This document shows, in pieces, positions 9,491 to 20,800 of a stretch of DNA of 64,000 bases (positions are counted from its first letter, which is position 1; the number at the start of each line of letters is the position of its first letter). Both the position numbers and the translations under genes were made by a program. A model generated the notes under the pieces. The model saw only the letters and a program-made list of their open reading frames with translations. It ran no database searches and was not told where the DNA came from. Source of the stretch: Lepidodermella squamata (Eukaryota; Gastrotricha); assembly GCA_047495785.1 (NCBI GenBank), contig JBLDXI010000025.1, positions 558,001 through 622,000 of the forward strand, given 5' to 3'.

Positions 9491-10676
9491 TCATGACGTC
9501 ACTCGAGGCCGCAGTAAATCAGTCATTTCGCGGTATCCTGCAGCTGTTGCAATTTCGTAAGCATTAGATCCAAGACCATTCGTAGCCTTAGGATCCGCCC
9601 CTTTCGACAGCAAATACTGAACAAGAGGCAAATTACCAGCCTGCACGGCAAACATCAGAGGCGTCGCTCGATTGTAGTACTCACTAGCATTCACATCAGC
9701 TTTGAAATCATCGACCATCATTTTCACAATTTTTAATCTCTCATTGTTATCAAAGGAAGGGCCAGAACAAGCCGTTGCAACATGAAGAAAAGTTGCATTT
9801 TTGAACCAACTCGAGCAATTGTTAATAAAAACCGGATCCCGCAAATTTACGTTGAAACGAGGGTTGAATCCTGAATTAATTTGATCGACAGCTTGTCGGA
9901 AGGACGTGCTATTAATATTACCCATCAAGTCGTAGTAAAGCTGCCTTTGTGAGAAGGAAACAACATGCATTGGCGGTGGCGGTGCTTCCGTGAATCTTCG
10001 AAGCAATGATACCAAATCAACCTCAGAGTCTGATGCATTGGCAACATATCCGGGTATGGCCTCGCATCGACCTGGCTTCGTCCACATGCGATTTGGCTGA
10101 CAGCTGATTTCAGAAATGCTAGGCTGGTAACCCGTCGTGCAATACAGAGAATATTTGATTTGTCGCCATACTGGCGTCGTTTGCCACCTAGTTTGCCACC
10201 TATCTCTTGTGCTGGTTGTATTTTGAGACTCGCCAATCCACACCCCATTCTCAACTATCGGCAAAGGGCCGCAGCCTGTACAACTGGTGTTTGAAATAAG
10301 ACTGAAATAGATTAAATCAAATCACCTCTAGATGAGGTTGGAATGCAAGCGCCTCGAATGGGCGGCGTCCATGATTGGTAACAGAAAGTTGCGGTTAGAT
10401 TCAAGGAATATCTGTAACCATTTTGGCAACGTATTACAGCCATCCGCCCAGCTGAAACTATGGAACCAGGGTTTAGAGGTTCTGAGCTTTCGGCTCCAGT
10501 TTCCGAGTCTATCGCAGCGAGATAACCGCTTTCTAGTACCGGAACTTTGCAGGTCTTCATTTCAGGAAAGGTTGCAATACACATGATTGATGATGCAAGA
10601 AATTTACCTGCGCAGAAGACAATATTGAAAAGGAACTAAGGCCAATCAGAAAAAGAGCGACTTTCGCTATCCTTAT
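9491..10676 (-). CDS. Secreted sushi (CCP) plus ankyrin-repeat protein B (start not visible)
   Basis: Paralogue of gene A with the same exon plan. Exons on the - strand are about 10676-10608 (hydrophobic signal-like segment ending SSAQ), 10554-10326 (sushi 1: CKVP, CQNGY, CYQSW, C) and 10275-9491 (sushi 2, linker, three ankyrin repeats). Introns are 53 and 50 bp, phases 0 and 1 exactly as in A. The ankyrin part shows ATFLHVATACSGPSF, ATPLMFAVQAGNLPLVQYLL and SNAYEIATAAGYREMTDLL. The signal-encoding exon has no ATG in frame before an upstream stop: the position matching the ATG of A reads ATA. Either the ATG is in a further upstream exon (an AG acceptor lies just before) or the start has been lost. 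Exons 2 and 3 are open and intact. Confidence 0.75.
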
Positions 10677-10894
10677 TCCTGAGGATTTCAAATATTCTGC
10701 ACGTGGTTGGTTTTATGAATAAGAAACACTGGAGTTTTTCAGCTTTTACGTGCTGCTTATTACGTCAAAGGAGAACGTCTTGCTAGGCAAAGCTCATCAC
10801 TGCGCGCTTATTCTTACTATACCAAACGTCAATGGTTTTTCACATCCAGAAAATTCTCTTGTTGTAAAGTTTAGTTGGGAAAAACTAAGAGCAA

Positions 10895-13800
10895 GGCATA
10901 GCATAGCATAGCATAGCATTTTCTTTATTTTATCTTTTCCTTGATCAACAATAACATAATAATAACAATTGAGTTCAAGTACAGAAACGAAGAAACAAAA
11001 ATGAGAAGGAAAAATGATAAAATAAAATTCACTCCGGTGTACCCAATTCGCCGGGCGTGATGTAGATTTTGTTCACGCCAAGCGAACCGAGTGTCGGAGG
11101 AGGACCGGTAGCAAGCTACCTGTCCTGATCGTCAACCTCAAAAACTCATCCTTACTCTGATATTTCAATTTCACCAAAATAACTATGAATTTTTTGTCTC
11201 CAAGTAGTTCTATCCTGGGCCAGGGCGTCGGCCTCCTCAAAATTGTTAATCCCTAATTTGTTCAAATGTTTTTTGATGCAATCAACCCACCTTAATTTTG
11301 GTCGCCCTCGAGGTCTACTCCAAGTATCATCCGGCGGCTGCCAGTACCGCATCTGGCTTGCCAGCCTTACGGGGTCCATGCGAGCGACGTGCCCGTACCA
11401 GCGAAGTTGCCGCCTAGCAATTTTGAATGTAAATTGTTCTGAACCACACATATTTCTAATGACCTCATTGCGAATCCTGTCCCTAAGTGTTACTCCGCAT
11501 ATCTTACGCAAATAACGCATATAGCCTACGTCGAGTCGCCTCGCATCCTCAGAAGTTAACGTCCAACTTTCGCTGCCATGCATGATAGTCGCATCCACAA
11601 CGCCCTTTAAACATTTCATTTTTTCTTTAGTCGGGACAGATCGATTGCCAAAAATATACTTACGCATAGCGCCAAACGCTTTGTTGCCTTTTTCTAAACG
11701 AGTCCTTACATCAGCCTTACACCTGCCGTCAGACGTGATAACACTTCCCAAATATACGAATTCATCAACTTCTTCAATGTACTGCCCGTAGATGGAAAAA
11801 GGTAAATGTAAATTGCAGTCATTTTTATTAACTCTCATGAATTTGGTTTTTGGAACATTAATTTTCAAGCCCAAGTGTCCACACGCCTCAACAAAAATAT
11901 CTATAATCAATTGCATTTTCTCCGAATCTTGCGATAATAAAGCAGTATCGTCCGCGAATGCTAGTAACATCAGCCACTCATCGTCAGTTAGGGGGATACC
12001 TGTTTTTTCTAATTTAACTCGCTTGCAAACTACATTAAATACTGCTATGAATAACAGGGGCGACAATGGGCAGCCTTGTCTCAGTCCCTTGGTCACCCGG
12101 AAGGGTTTCGCGCTAACGCCATTTACTCGCACAGTAGCAATGCTATCCCTGTATAATGCCTTAATATTATCTATAAGATCGCGAGAAACTCCTAGGTCTT
12201 CGAGCGCTTTCCAAACTTGATCGCGGTCGACAAAATCGTAAGCCTTTTCCAGGTCCATAAAAGTTATAAAAATGCTCCTGTTAAATTCAATAATTTTCTC
12301 CATTATTTGCCTTAATATGAAGGTGCAGTCACCCGTGCCTTTGTTTTGCATAAAACCATGTTGAAATTCTTCCAGTTTTATATTTATTTCATCGCGAAGC
12401 CGCTTTTCAAGAATTCGCGCGTAACATTTTGCAACGATACTAATTAGACTTATGCCGCGGTAATTATTGCACTTATTTAAATCTCCTTTTTTTGGCACTG
12501 GGATCAGAATTAAATTCAGAAAATCATCAGGAACGCGTTTTTCAGCCCATATTTTATTGAAGAGAAACTCTAGCCATTCAATTTTCGAATTTTGTAGCGC
12601 ATTAAGCATTTCTAATCTAATTTCATCGAGACCGGGTGATTTTCTTAATTTTTCCTTTGAAATTGCGAGCTGAATCTCGTCGCGTGTTATCGGTTTCATG
12701 ACGCGCGTTTCACATTTACTAGTAAATTCTAAATTTTCATTCAATTTATTTATTTCCTCAGCTAATATTTCCACCCCATCTACAACTCCCATAAAATAAC
12801 GTCTCCATCTGTCTGCTACTTGAATTTTGTCTGGTAAAATCCTCCCATTTTCGTCTTCGATTACAATTTTATAGTCGTGCTTGCCCGACCCTTTAGTTAG
12901 AGAAGCTATTAGATGCCAAAAGAACGACTGTGCTTCCTGAGGCTTATCTCTGAGCGCGTAGAACTTATTTCCAAGTTCCTTTTTGACTTCGTCCTTAGCC
13001 TGTCTTATAACTTTCTTTTCGCTGTTGCGCTCCTCAACGTAATCGTCCCACAGTTTATTCAAATCTGCGCTAGTAGCAACGCCGAGTTCATCTAACCGTT
13101 TCCTTTCCTTCGCGAATAGTTTAAATTTCCGCTTTTTCGCCGCTGCTTTTTTCCTAGTTTTATTGCCCCACCACCTAGTTCGCTTACCATTTTTCCTAAC
13201 TCGTTTTTTCCCGCAGATTTTTGCACTTTCCGCCTCCAGCGTCTTCAGTTTTAGCCACACATCCTCAGCTGAAGTTGTCCTATCTACGTCACTTAATTTC
13301 TGGTCCATCACCTGCTTCAATTTATTAGAAAAAGTTGGCTGTTCTAGCCGCTCATGAGCCGTGCGCCATGCCTCTTCAACTATATCATTTTTGCGGTCCA
13401 GTTCGAATCTCATCCGTACACATAATAACAAATGATCAGGGCCCAAACAAGCATCTGCTATCGTTTCGCAGGCGAAAACGTTTTTTCTTAAGTATTGAGG
13501 TAGCAATAAATAGTCAATAAATGATCGTCGAGTTTCTCCAGTGGTTTTGTGGTGCCGAAAGAAAGTGTAACCACAATTTGGAAAGAAGGTATTTATGAAG
13601 CAGTAGCCATTTCGGCTGGCAAAATCGAACCACCGTTCACCTTTTTCGTTACCTGTTTGCGAAGCGTATTCACCTATCACCTCGCTTTCCTCCACACCCT
13701 TAGCTATTTCGCCATTCAAATCACCGCCAATAAGAATAATTTCATCGCTGTCTTTAGATCGCTCAAGCTCCTCTAGTTTACTCTCTACTTTTGCAATGAA

Positions 13801-14439
13801 AATATCCAACGCATCTGTCCCAGATTCCGCAGGCGCATATATGTTCATTATTATAATTTTTTGGTTGCCGATTTTTAATTTCACAATTTGCAGTCGCTCA
13901 TCGATCATCTCATCACCGGTAATTAAAATTTCGGGATTCTCCGCTGTAAAAGTTACTACTCCATCGCGGTTTCTCGCGGCGCTCGCATCGACCCCTGAAT
14001 GTAAAACGCAAACACCATTCACCGATTTTTTTCCCTTACCTTTTTTGCGAAATTCTTGCCCAATCAAAACATCAATTTGGCGGTCTTTCATTTCTTGAGC
14101 AGCAGGAGCTGTTTTATCTTTTCCTGTGCTGAAATTTTGAGTACCCCAAGTAAATTCGAAAAATTCCTTATGATTCAAAGCACGATTTGATTTTCGATGT
14201 TTTCTATTTTTTCGCACCCTCTTTTTCTTAGCTAATTGATTTTGTTTCCGACCTGACTGCAAATTTAATTTTGAACATTTTTTCTCCTCATTTTGGTCAT
14301 TATCAACAAAATTATTATCAACAAAATTATTATTAACAAAATTATTTACATCCGTACAATCAACAAGAGCAAGGAACCTCTCCAATTTCATGGTAAACTC
14401 CAAATTCATACGATCAGGCTTATCAGTTGTGAAACGCAT
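10895..14439 (-). mobile_element. RTE-type non-LTR retrotransposon (- strand)
   Basis: The element holds one long intact ORF (11152-14439) plus a 3' UTR that ends in a GCATA pentamer tandem at 10895-10919 (read as TATGC on the coding strand). Short-repeat tails instead of poly(A) are a hallmark of RTE-like elements. A strong hairpin lies in the 3' UTR at 11102-11125 (GGACCGGTAGC / GCTACCTGTCC). I could not find target-site duplications, and the 5' end is only bounded by the ORF start, so the element may extend a little past 14439. Confidence 0.85.
11152..14439 (-). CDS. RTE-like ORF: AP endonuclease plus reverse transcriptase
   Basis: An uninterrupted 1095-residue polyprotein. The N-terminus (1-115) is Asn- and Lys-rich, with a short NNFVDN tandem at residues 31-48. 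An APE-type endonuclease follows (about 120-345), with IGQEF at 126-130, GGDLNGE at 238-244, SFIDYLL at 306-312 and GPDHLLL at 333-339 as catalytic-type motifs. The reverse transcriptase spans about 580-900, with the FADD catalytic box at 828-831, GLRQGCPLSP at 785-794 and NYRGISL near 659. The C-terminal RQLRWYGHVARMD and GRPKLRW blocks are typical of RTE/craniofacial-2-like elements. An intact frame with all catalytic residues suggests recent or current activity. Expressed from its own RNA, it would nick target DNA and prime cDNA there. Confidence 0.93.
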   Translation of the reverse strand: MRFTTDKPDRMNLEFTMKLERFLALVDCTDVNNFVNNNFVDNNFVDNDQNEEKKCSKLNLQSGRKQNQLAKKKRVRKNRKHRKSNRALNHKEFFEFTWGTQNFSTGKDKTAPAAQEMKDRQIDVLIGQEFRKKGKGKKSVNGVCVLHSGVDASAARNRDGVVTFTAENPEILITGDEMIDERLQIVKLKIGNQKIIIMNIYAPAESGTDALDIFIAKVESKLEELERSKDSDEIILIGGDLNGEIAKGVEESEVIGEYASQTGNEKGERWFDFASRNGYCFINTFFPNCGYTFFRHHKTTGETRRSFIDYLLLPQYLRKNVFACETIADACLGPDHLLLCVRMRFELDRKNDIVEEAWRTAHERLEQPTFSNKLKQVMDQKLSDVDRTTSAEDVWLKLKTLEAESAKICGKKRVRKNGKRTRWWGNKTRKKAAAKKRKFKLFAKERKRLDELGVATSADLNKLWDDYVEERNSEKKVIRQAKDEVKKELGNKFYALRDKPQEAQSFFWHLIASLTKGSGKHDYKIVIEDENGRILPDKIQVADRWRRYFMGVVDGVEILAEEINKLNENLEFTSKCETRVMKPITRDEIQLAISKEKLRKSPGLDEIRLEMLNALQNSKIEWLEFLFNKIWAEKRVPDDFLNLILIPVPKKGDLNKCNNYRGISLISIVAKCYARILEKRLRDEINIKLEEFQHGFMQNKGTGDCTFILRQIMEKIIEFNRSIFITFMDLEKAYDFVDRDQVWKALEDLGVSRDLIDNIKALYRDSIATVRVNGVSAKPFRVTKGLRQGCPLSPLLFIAVFNVVCKRVKLEKTGIPLTDDEWLMLLAFADDTALLSQDSEKMQLIIDIFVEACGHLGLKINVPKTKFMRVNKNDCNLHLPFSIYGQYIEEVDEFVYLGSVITSDGRCKADVRTRLEKGNKAFGAMRKYIFGNRSVPTKEKMKCLKGVVDATIMHGSESWTLTSEDARRLDVGYMRYLRKICGVTLRDRIRNEVIRNMCGSEQFTFKIARRQLRWYGHVARMDPVRLASQMRYWQPPDDTWSRPRGRPKLRWVDCIKKHLNKLGINNFEEADALAQDRTTWRQKIHSYFGEIEISE

Positions 14440-14813
14440 TAATGGGGAGAATTATAACGTATAATCCAATCCCTTGCTATCGAGAATTCTATTTTTCTCC
14501 GGAAAGTTAATTTTTCACCTAGGAATAAGCTGCACTCCAGACAACTCCAGACTGCGCAAAAGTGTACAGCATCTAAAAATGTCACACAACATACTAATCA
14601 TGTTCAAAGATCCTTTCTTCCAACCTCTGGGAGTTCGGCAGATCAAAGTTGTTTAAAACAAAGAATCACAAAAAAGCAACTAATAGTAAGATTTATTGAA
14701 TCAAAATAAAACAAGGTCAAATTAAAGCGATTACTAAACTCGCAATGAACTCATCAACAATCAAAGGTTACGTATAGGCTGAAACAAAACAACAAAACTT
14801 CACAACAGCATCA
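14440..14813. other. Spacer between RTE element and zinc-finger gene
   Basis: Contains possible 5' UTR of the retrotransposon and the 3' UTR of the - strand zinc-finger gene, with AATAAA on the - strand at 14692-14697. Nothing else recognised. Confidence 0.45.
14692..14697 (-). promoter_or_regulatory. Poly(A) signal of zinc-finger gene
   Basis: AATAAA on the - strand about 117 bp after the TGA at 14814-14816. Confidence 0.45.
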
Positions 14814-17800
14814 TCACTTTGCGCTCACTTGATGCTGCTGTTGCTTCAACTTCGCCTCGGCGTGCGCGTGTTTGCAGAACGGATTCTGGGCCAGGTGCGA
14901 CAGCAGACCGCGCTGTTTGACAAACTTACGCCGGCAGCCTAAACAGTCGAAGGACAGCACATCATCGCCCAACGCAACGATGGCTGTTTTCATAGTCGCT
15001 GCTTGTTTGTTTCGGCTCGCAGATTGCGCAACTTCCTGCTCCTCAGATTCCGACGAACTGGCAGCAGCGGCGGCGATACGTTGCGATCGTTTCGAGTCCG
15101 ATTTAGCCTGATGCTGATTGCGAGCCGATGTCGAGTGGCTGGTGCTGGGCTGAGCTCGGTGTTTTGACGCTTTCGACTGTTTCTGGGGCGGAGATGGGGA
15201 AGTTTCGTCGTAGCTGGACGAAATCGACTTGTTGTCTTGTTCTGCTATCACGAGCCTGCTGGCGCTAAGAAATTAGACAACATTAAACAGATTAGAACAA
15301 AATAATTTGGAAACTTGAATAATGAAAACTGAAAAAATCCGAACTCGAGAACTAAATCGAAGCTGAATTCTGGAAACACGTCCAGGTGATCAAGTAAACC
15401 AAGAATATGCGCGTTCTATCCGACACAGAAGTTGCATGGTTTCCCGACTGGCTATGGTGATGGCACATGCCCCGTGCTAACTGTAGCAGAGCCCGATTGC
15501 ATCGCGACCAAATCTTGAAGACTCAGACTCTAACTCAGCTTATCGATCACGTTTACCACGACCTGTCCAACAACTACATAAACAGCACGTGGGTGACTGA
15601 GCGCTGCATCTTTGCAACTTGCAACGTGGAGATCGACGAGCTCAATCTACGTATTGTCAACTTTTGGTGTTAGCATCTTAGTTTGCCTTTTTTATCGTCT
15701 TCGGTTCCGGTTTAAACTCGCAAATTGTTGACAATTACTGTAAATAAATGGTGAATCAACTCTTGAAGAAGTAACTACTCACATTCCCGTGGGATTGAAG
15801 GCGTTCTCGAATGCTAAAAGCCAGAAGTTGCAAAAGATGTTGCTTTTTCTTCTTGGACCAGTGACCCCAACTCATAATGCATAGACTCCGTTCTCTATGC
15901 CCCAACTGTTTCACCGCGAATTGATTAGGAATATTTCAAGCTAACGTTCATGAGAGCTCAAAATTGCTGGGGCTGGGCTTGCGGTGCTGGTGCTAACATT
16001 TGCCGGCGCCACACTGATGATGATCACCATAATATAACACGAGATACCAATTTTAACAGTTTTCTCTGGAATAAATGTATTGTAGATGGCGATCAATTTT
16101 TGACTTCTTTCAATCCAATTTATTTGACCAAATATTCAAATTGCACACGAGGAATCGCCTTGGTGAAAATATCCGCGGCCATAAGCATCGTGGACCACCA
16201 CTTGACTGAACGTCACCGGCCAGAATTGGATCGCGAATGCGATGAACCTTGACGACCATGCGCTTCGATCTCTTGGTAGTCATGCTGTTGTTAGCCAAAC
16301 AGAGAGCTGCTTGAGTAGAGTTGGGCTTTATCCTCGCGTTGAATTCGGTGTGATAAGTAGCGATGCACATCAATGCGCATCCCGGTCTTTTCATTTCACG
16401 TAGTTAAATTTGATGACACGGATCGCGGAGTGGAAATTTCGTACTTTTTATACTAGCCGATTCACGAGTTTTGGCCAGATATCTCAAGTAGGAACTCAAT
16501 GATCCGAGATATAGAAACATTGCTATCTGCTGAATCTACTCACCCTGACCAATTTTCTTCAATTTGATTTTCCCTTTGTTAAGCGCTTTCCAAATTTGAT
16601 GGAGTTAAGGCAAGCAATTTGAGAACCACTTTGGTAATTTGGCATTTTCGACTTATGATTTTGAATTCTTTGGAATAGTTGAAAACCACATAAATCGTAA
16701 TTAAACACTCATTCAGGCTATTCAGGATTTTTTAACAAATTTGGTTTCAAAGGATATAAAAAATATAGATGAGAAAATTGAAGAAACCAACCTGTTGCCG
16801 CTATGCGTGTTTTGCTGCTGCTTAACCCGCGTTGAAGCCAGCTGTTTCTCGACTCTCGACGGCAGTGGCGGAGGCGAAGCCAGGTGAGTGTCAAGCCGCG
16901 CCGGAGCACAGACCGGCATCATCGCCCAGTGACTGCGAAGCGACTCCTTCGAGTAGAACATGTCCCCGCACGGCCCAGGGCACTGAATCACAGCGTTGCT
17001 GCCGCGGGGGAATCGCGCTTTCTTCGACATTTCAACTTGCAACGCGCCGGTGAAGCTCCTCCGCGGCGATAATTCCTGCTCATCAGCCGACTTTGCGTCC
17101 AATTTTCGAATTTTCAACGAGCCGCTGTTGTCAGTGTTGTCGGTATTTTCTCGTTTCAATTTCAGGCTTTTCTGGTGGTTTTTCGGTGAGCTAGATTGTT
17201 CGATCTTAGGCAAATCATCGGTGTTGCTGTTGTGCTGATTCGCTGCTGCTGCGTCGCTTTCGTCGGAGACCAGGCACAGGTTGGTCGGCTCTCTTTCGCA
17301 GATTTTGACCAGCAAACACGCGAAGGTGTTGCATTTCGGGCACGAGTGATCAAGTGATGCTTCCAACACACTGAACCTAAAAAAAGAGGAAATTCCATTT
17401 CATACGGTTCAAGTGGTTTTAAAACAACTGCTGAAATCGCGAAATCGTAGTCATTTTCTCACATTAGTTCAACTTTGGCTTTTCTCGGGGTCGTAGTCAC
17501 AAATCTATTTGGCGATGATGCAGCGAAAGAAATTCAAATGTTCATTGCAGAAAGGACGAGGAAAGAGCCATGTTATGCTTTCACTGGAAAGAATGAGGCT
17601 AGTCAGGTCAGTGTTTTGATCGATGAGTGAACTAATGCCAGTATGGGAAGTCCAATCTGATAGTGTACCTCAATTCTGTCTATATGACCATGGACCAGTC
17701 GAATTCCTTCAGATTCAACTTTCCGACGGAGGCGCCGACACAACCTTTGAAATGGAAAATCATTTCGACGAATGCAACGAATGCAAAAATGCTTGGCAAT

Positions 17801-20800
17801 TCTGCCAGATTCAATGCAATCTAATTTTAACGAGAAATAACGTGGCTGCTATCCTTGACTCATCAGAGGTCCCAGCGTTTTCATCACCGATCAGAAGAAA
17901 TTATCTAACAGGATGGCTGAAATCAGCGCGATCGAATTTCTGGGTGGACATCTCAAAAGTTACTTGAAGCCGAGTCTGATCTCTCGTCCGATTGAACAGT
18001 GGCCACTCTAGATACTGGATGCAACATTTCTTGGGGTTCTTGCTACAATTACTCATCAACTGTATTGCTTCGATAATTCAACTACTATTCAATCTTTTTA
18101 AGGTGGGAAGCAACATACAAACCTTGGCATAATTTCATCAACATGCCGAAATCAGTCGCCGATTTGGCCTCATCAAATTCGGCCTTGAATCGAATGTTCG
18201 AATCCTAAAAAAATCTACTCGATTAGGAACGCCGTGGCTATGCTCGCAATCGATCACGCTGTCATCGAATCGGTCACCTGGCGCGCATTCCAATATGAAG
18301 CGGGCAATTCCAATATGACATTATCCTAGCTAACGGCTGCGAACTTATTTTTTCAAAATGCTCGATTTTGCACATGATCGTAGCGACAGTGAAATTGTAG
18401 TTTCATTGATTGGAACGATTGATACCATTAACACAATAATTCAAATTAATTCGTCCACGACTGTCTTCATTTGCCGCGGCTTTCAGTTAAATTACCAGGA
18501 CCTCAATAAACACCTGAATGACTGCGATGATTCTGATAAAGGCATTACTCGCTGGTTTATTGAGCTTTTCCTGCTTGAATCTACTGCCGTTTCGTTGCCT
18601 GTCTGATACTGAGATGTCTGCTTATAAAGGCTTCCGGAAATTCCAGTTTCGAACGAATTTTTATACCAAAATAATGAATAGGAGCGTCGCCTTGCTTAGC
18701 AGAAGAAAATCCTGCAAAACGTGCGAAAATCTGCACTTCTAGCTGATCGAAAGCCGAATAACGTTTTACCAATGTTTTTGAACCAGAAAACAAAATCAGA
18801 ATCGAAAAAATTGCAGCGAGAATCAGCGCCGAAAAATCCCCAGCAAAGATCAGCCAGCCCCCAAGAAAATATGAGACAAACAGGCGGCGATGATAGAAAG
18901 ACATTGACTGATCAAGTGCTCAGATAAATCGGTCCTAGTTATTTGCCCAGAGAAATAAAAATTGGGTAAAAGGGAATTTACGTGGAAAATCGAGCGGATT
19001 TCTATCAACTACTTATACACTATTCAGATCTTGCGCCTAAAAAATATCAAGACTTGAGACTGAAACCAAGGCAATAGCTTGGAAGGCCCGCGGCCGCGCT
19101 TTCCTACGTTGACAAGACTTTTCACTTTCACTGAATACGTCTTTCGCTCGAAGGAAGGACGCTATCTCTCAAAGGCTGAAATCTTGGTTTGAAGCCAAGG
19201 TTTCAGGTTGCCTGATGATTTAAAACCTCTCGAGGGTGCCATAAATTTACATAAATTTGATACAATTCATCAAATGACGCTAATTCAGGGCGCGATTCAT
19301 TCGACTAAAAAACTCTCTCATAGAAATCCCCAAGCTGGTCATGAAGAGTGACTTCAAATCTCATTCTAGGCTTTCTGTTCCTTTTTTTCCAGTTTTTCTT
19401 CACTCTAATCTAGAAAAAATCTTCAAGCTTCCGAGCAATTCCGAGCTAGGTTCGATTCTGGTGCGATTTTGAACAAAAATGACACATCCTCAATCGCATG
19501 GGAAATTTGATAATTAAAAATGACAATAAATTAGAAACCGTACCCATCAGTGTCGCAGCGCGGCCGTGAGCTGGCGATGCCTGTTAGGCACGATCGCTTC
19601 GCCTCGGACATGGCCTTGATGCTGAACGCCAGAATCGCGTCGTACTCGCTCGAAATGCGGCACGCTTTGCACTTGTAGCCAACGAACAGCTGAGTTCCAC
19701 TGAAAAACAATAAATAATAGTGTTTAAAAATGCGTATTTTGACTGCAAAATTCGATGAATAGCCAACAAATAACTTTACCTGAAAATTAATTTCAAATGA
19801 ATTGTATGGGGAAGGTTTTTCAAATTTTAATACAAAAAAATCTAAATTTTCAACTCCTCATGTACCCTTCCACAATTTTCATGAATTATAATTCTATTTT
19901 TGAATTCCGCCATTTTTAATTTAATTTTATTTTATTATACCTGCAATATTATGCGATATTAAAAGAGATTCAACTGTTCATCTATCTACTTTCAATGTTT
20001 TTCTCATTTAGATTTTTCACACCGACGATTTTGTAAAAAAGACGTCAATGGGATTTGGTGGGAAATCGAGGGGGCCAAAAATCGATCGGCTACCTGTTTT
20101 ATATCTAATTTCAATTTCTTGAATATAAATTTCTGAGGAATTGGGCTTTTCTGTTGTTCTGGTTTTCTGGTTTTCTCTGATGTTCGAGGTGGACGCTTGG
20201 GAAGAGGCTGACCTGCCACCTGGCGCATACGAGATTGGCTCCTATTGGGTGTTTAAACTGAAGAAGAACGCCAGGGCGAGGTGATTCGATATAAAATGCG
20301 TCTCGTGGCGAATGGTAACATGCAGCAGATTTTCGGTGAAACTTTCGCGCCGGTCGTCGAAGCTACGTCGCTGCGTGTTATACTGGCACTCGCTGCGAAA
20401 CAGGAACTCAAACAGTACGACTTTACTTGAATGGGTCGTTGCCGCCGAGCCCCCGATCCACATAAATCAAATGGATGGTGTGATAAATGGATGTTTCATG
20501 TGTGAAGAAAATAGACCGCCTGGTGCGGCCTAGAGTCGGCCAGAGCCAGGGATGGGAAAGTTCCATTTTTGAGCTTTTCCATCCCCATTGCTTTAACGGT
20601 TTCCAAGGTTAATTTCGACATCAAATAAGCGACTTTGCGTTTTCCTTTGAATCTAAAATCTCCAAGCCGCTTAGTTATTAAAAAACGTAATTTATCGCTG
20701 AGTTTTCGCCGTTGAAATTTTAAATTTTATATTTGAATTCAACTTTGGATTTTCAATCATTTTGTGAAGTTTTCGCGTGAGAACTTATTTAAAAATTGAT

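Noticed and set aside
11243-14098. Many + strand ORFs inside the RTE element
   Set aside because: All are antisense shadows of the intact retrotransposon ORF.
17623-17967. 114-codon + strand ORF
   Set aside because: Contains a Cx2C but no recognisable family, no splice support, and lies in an intron of the zinc-finger gene; probably chance or old repeat.
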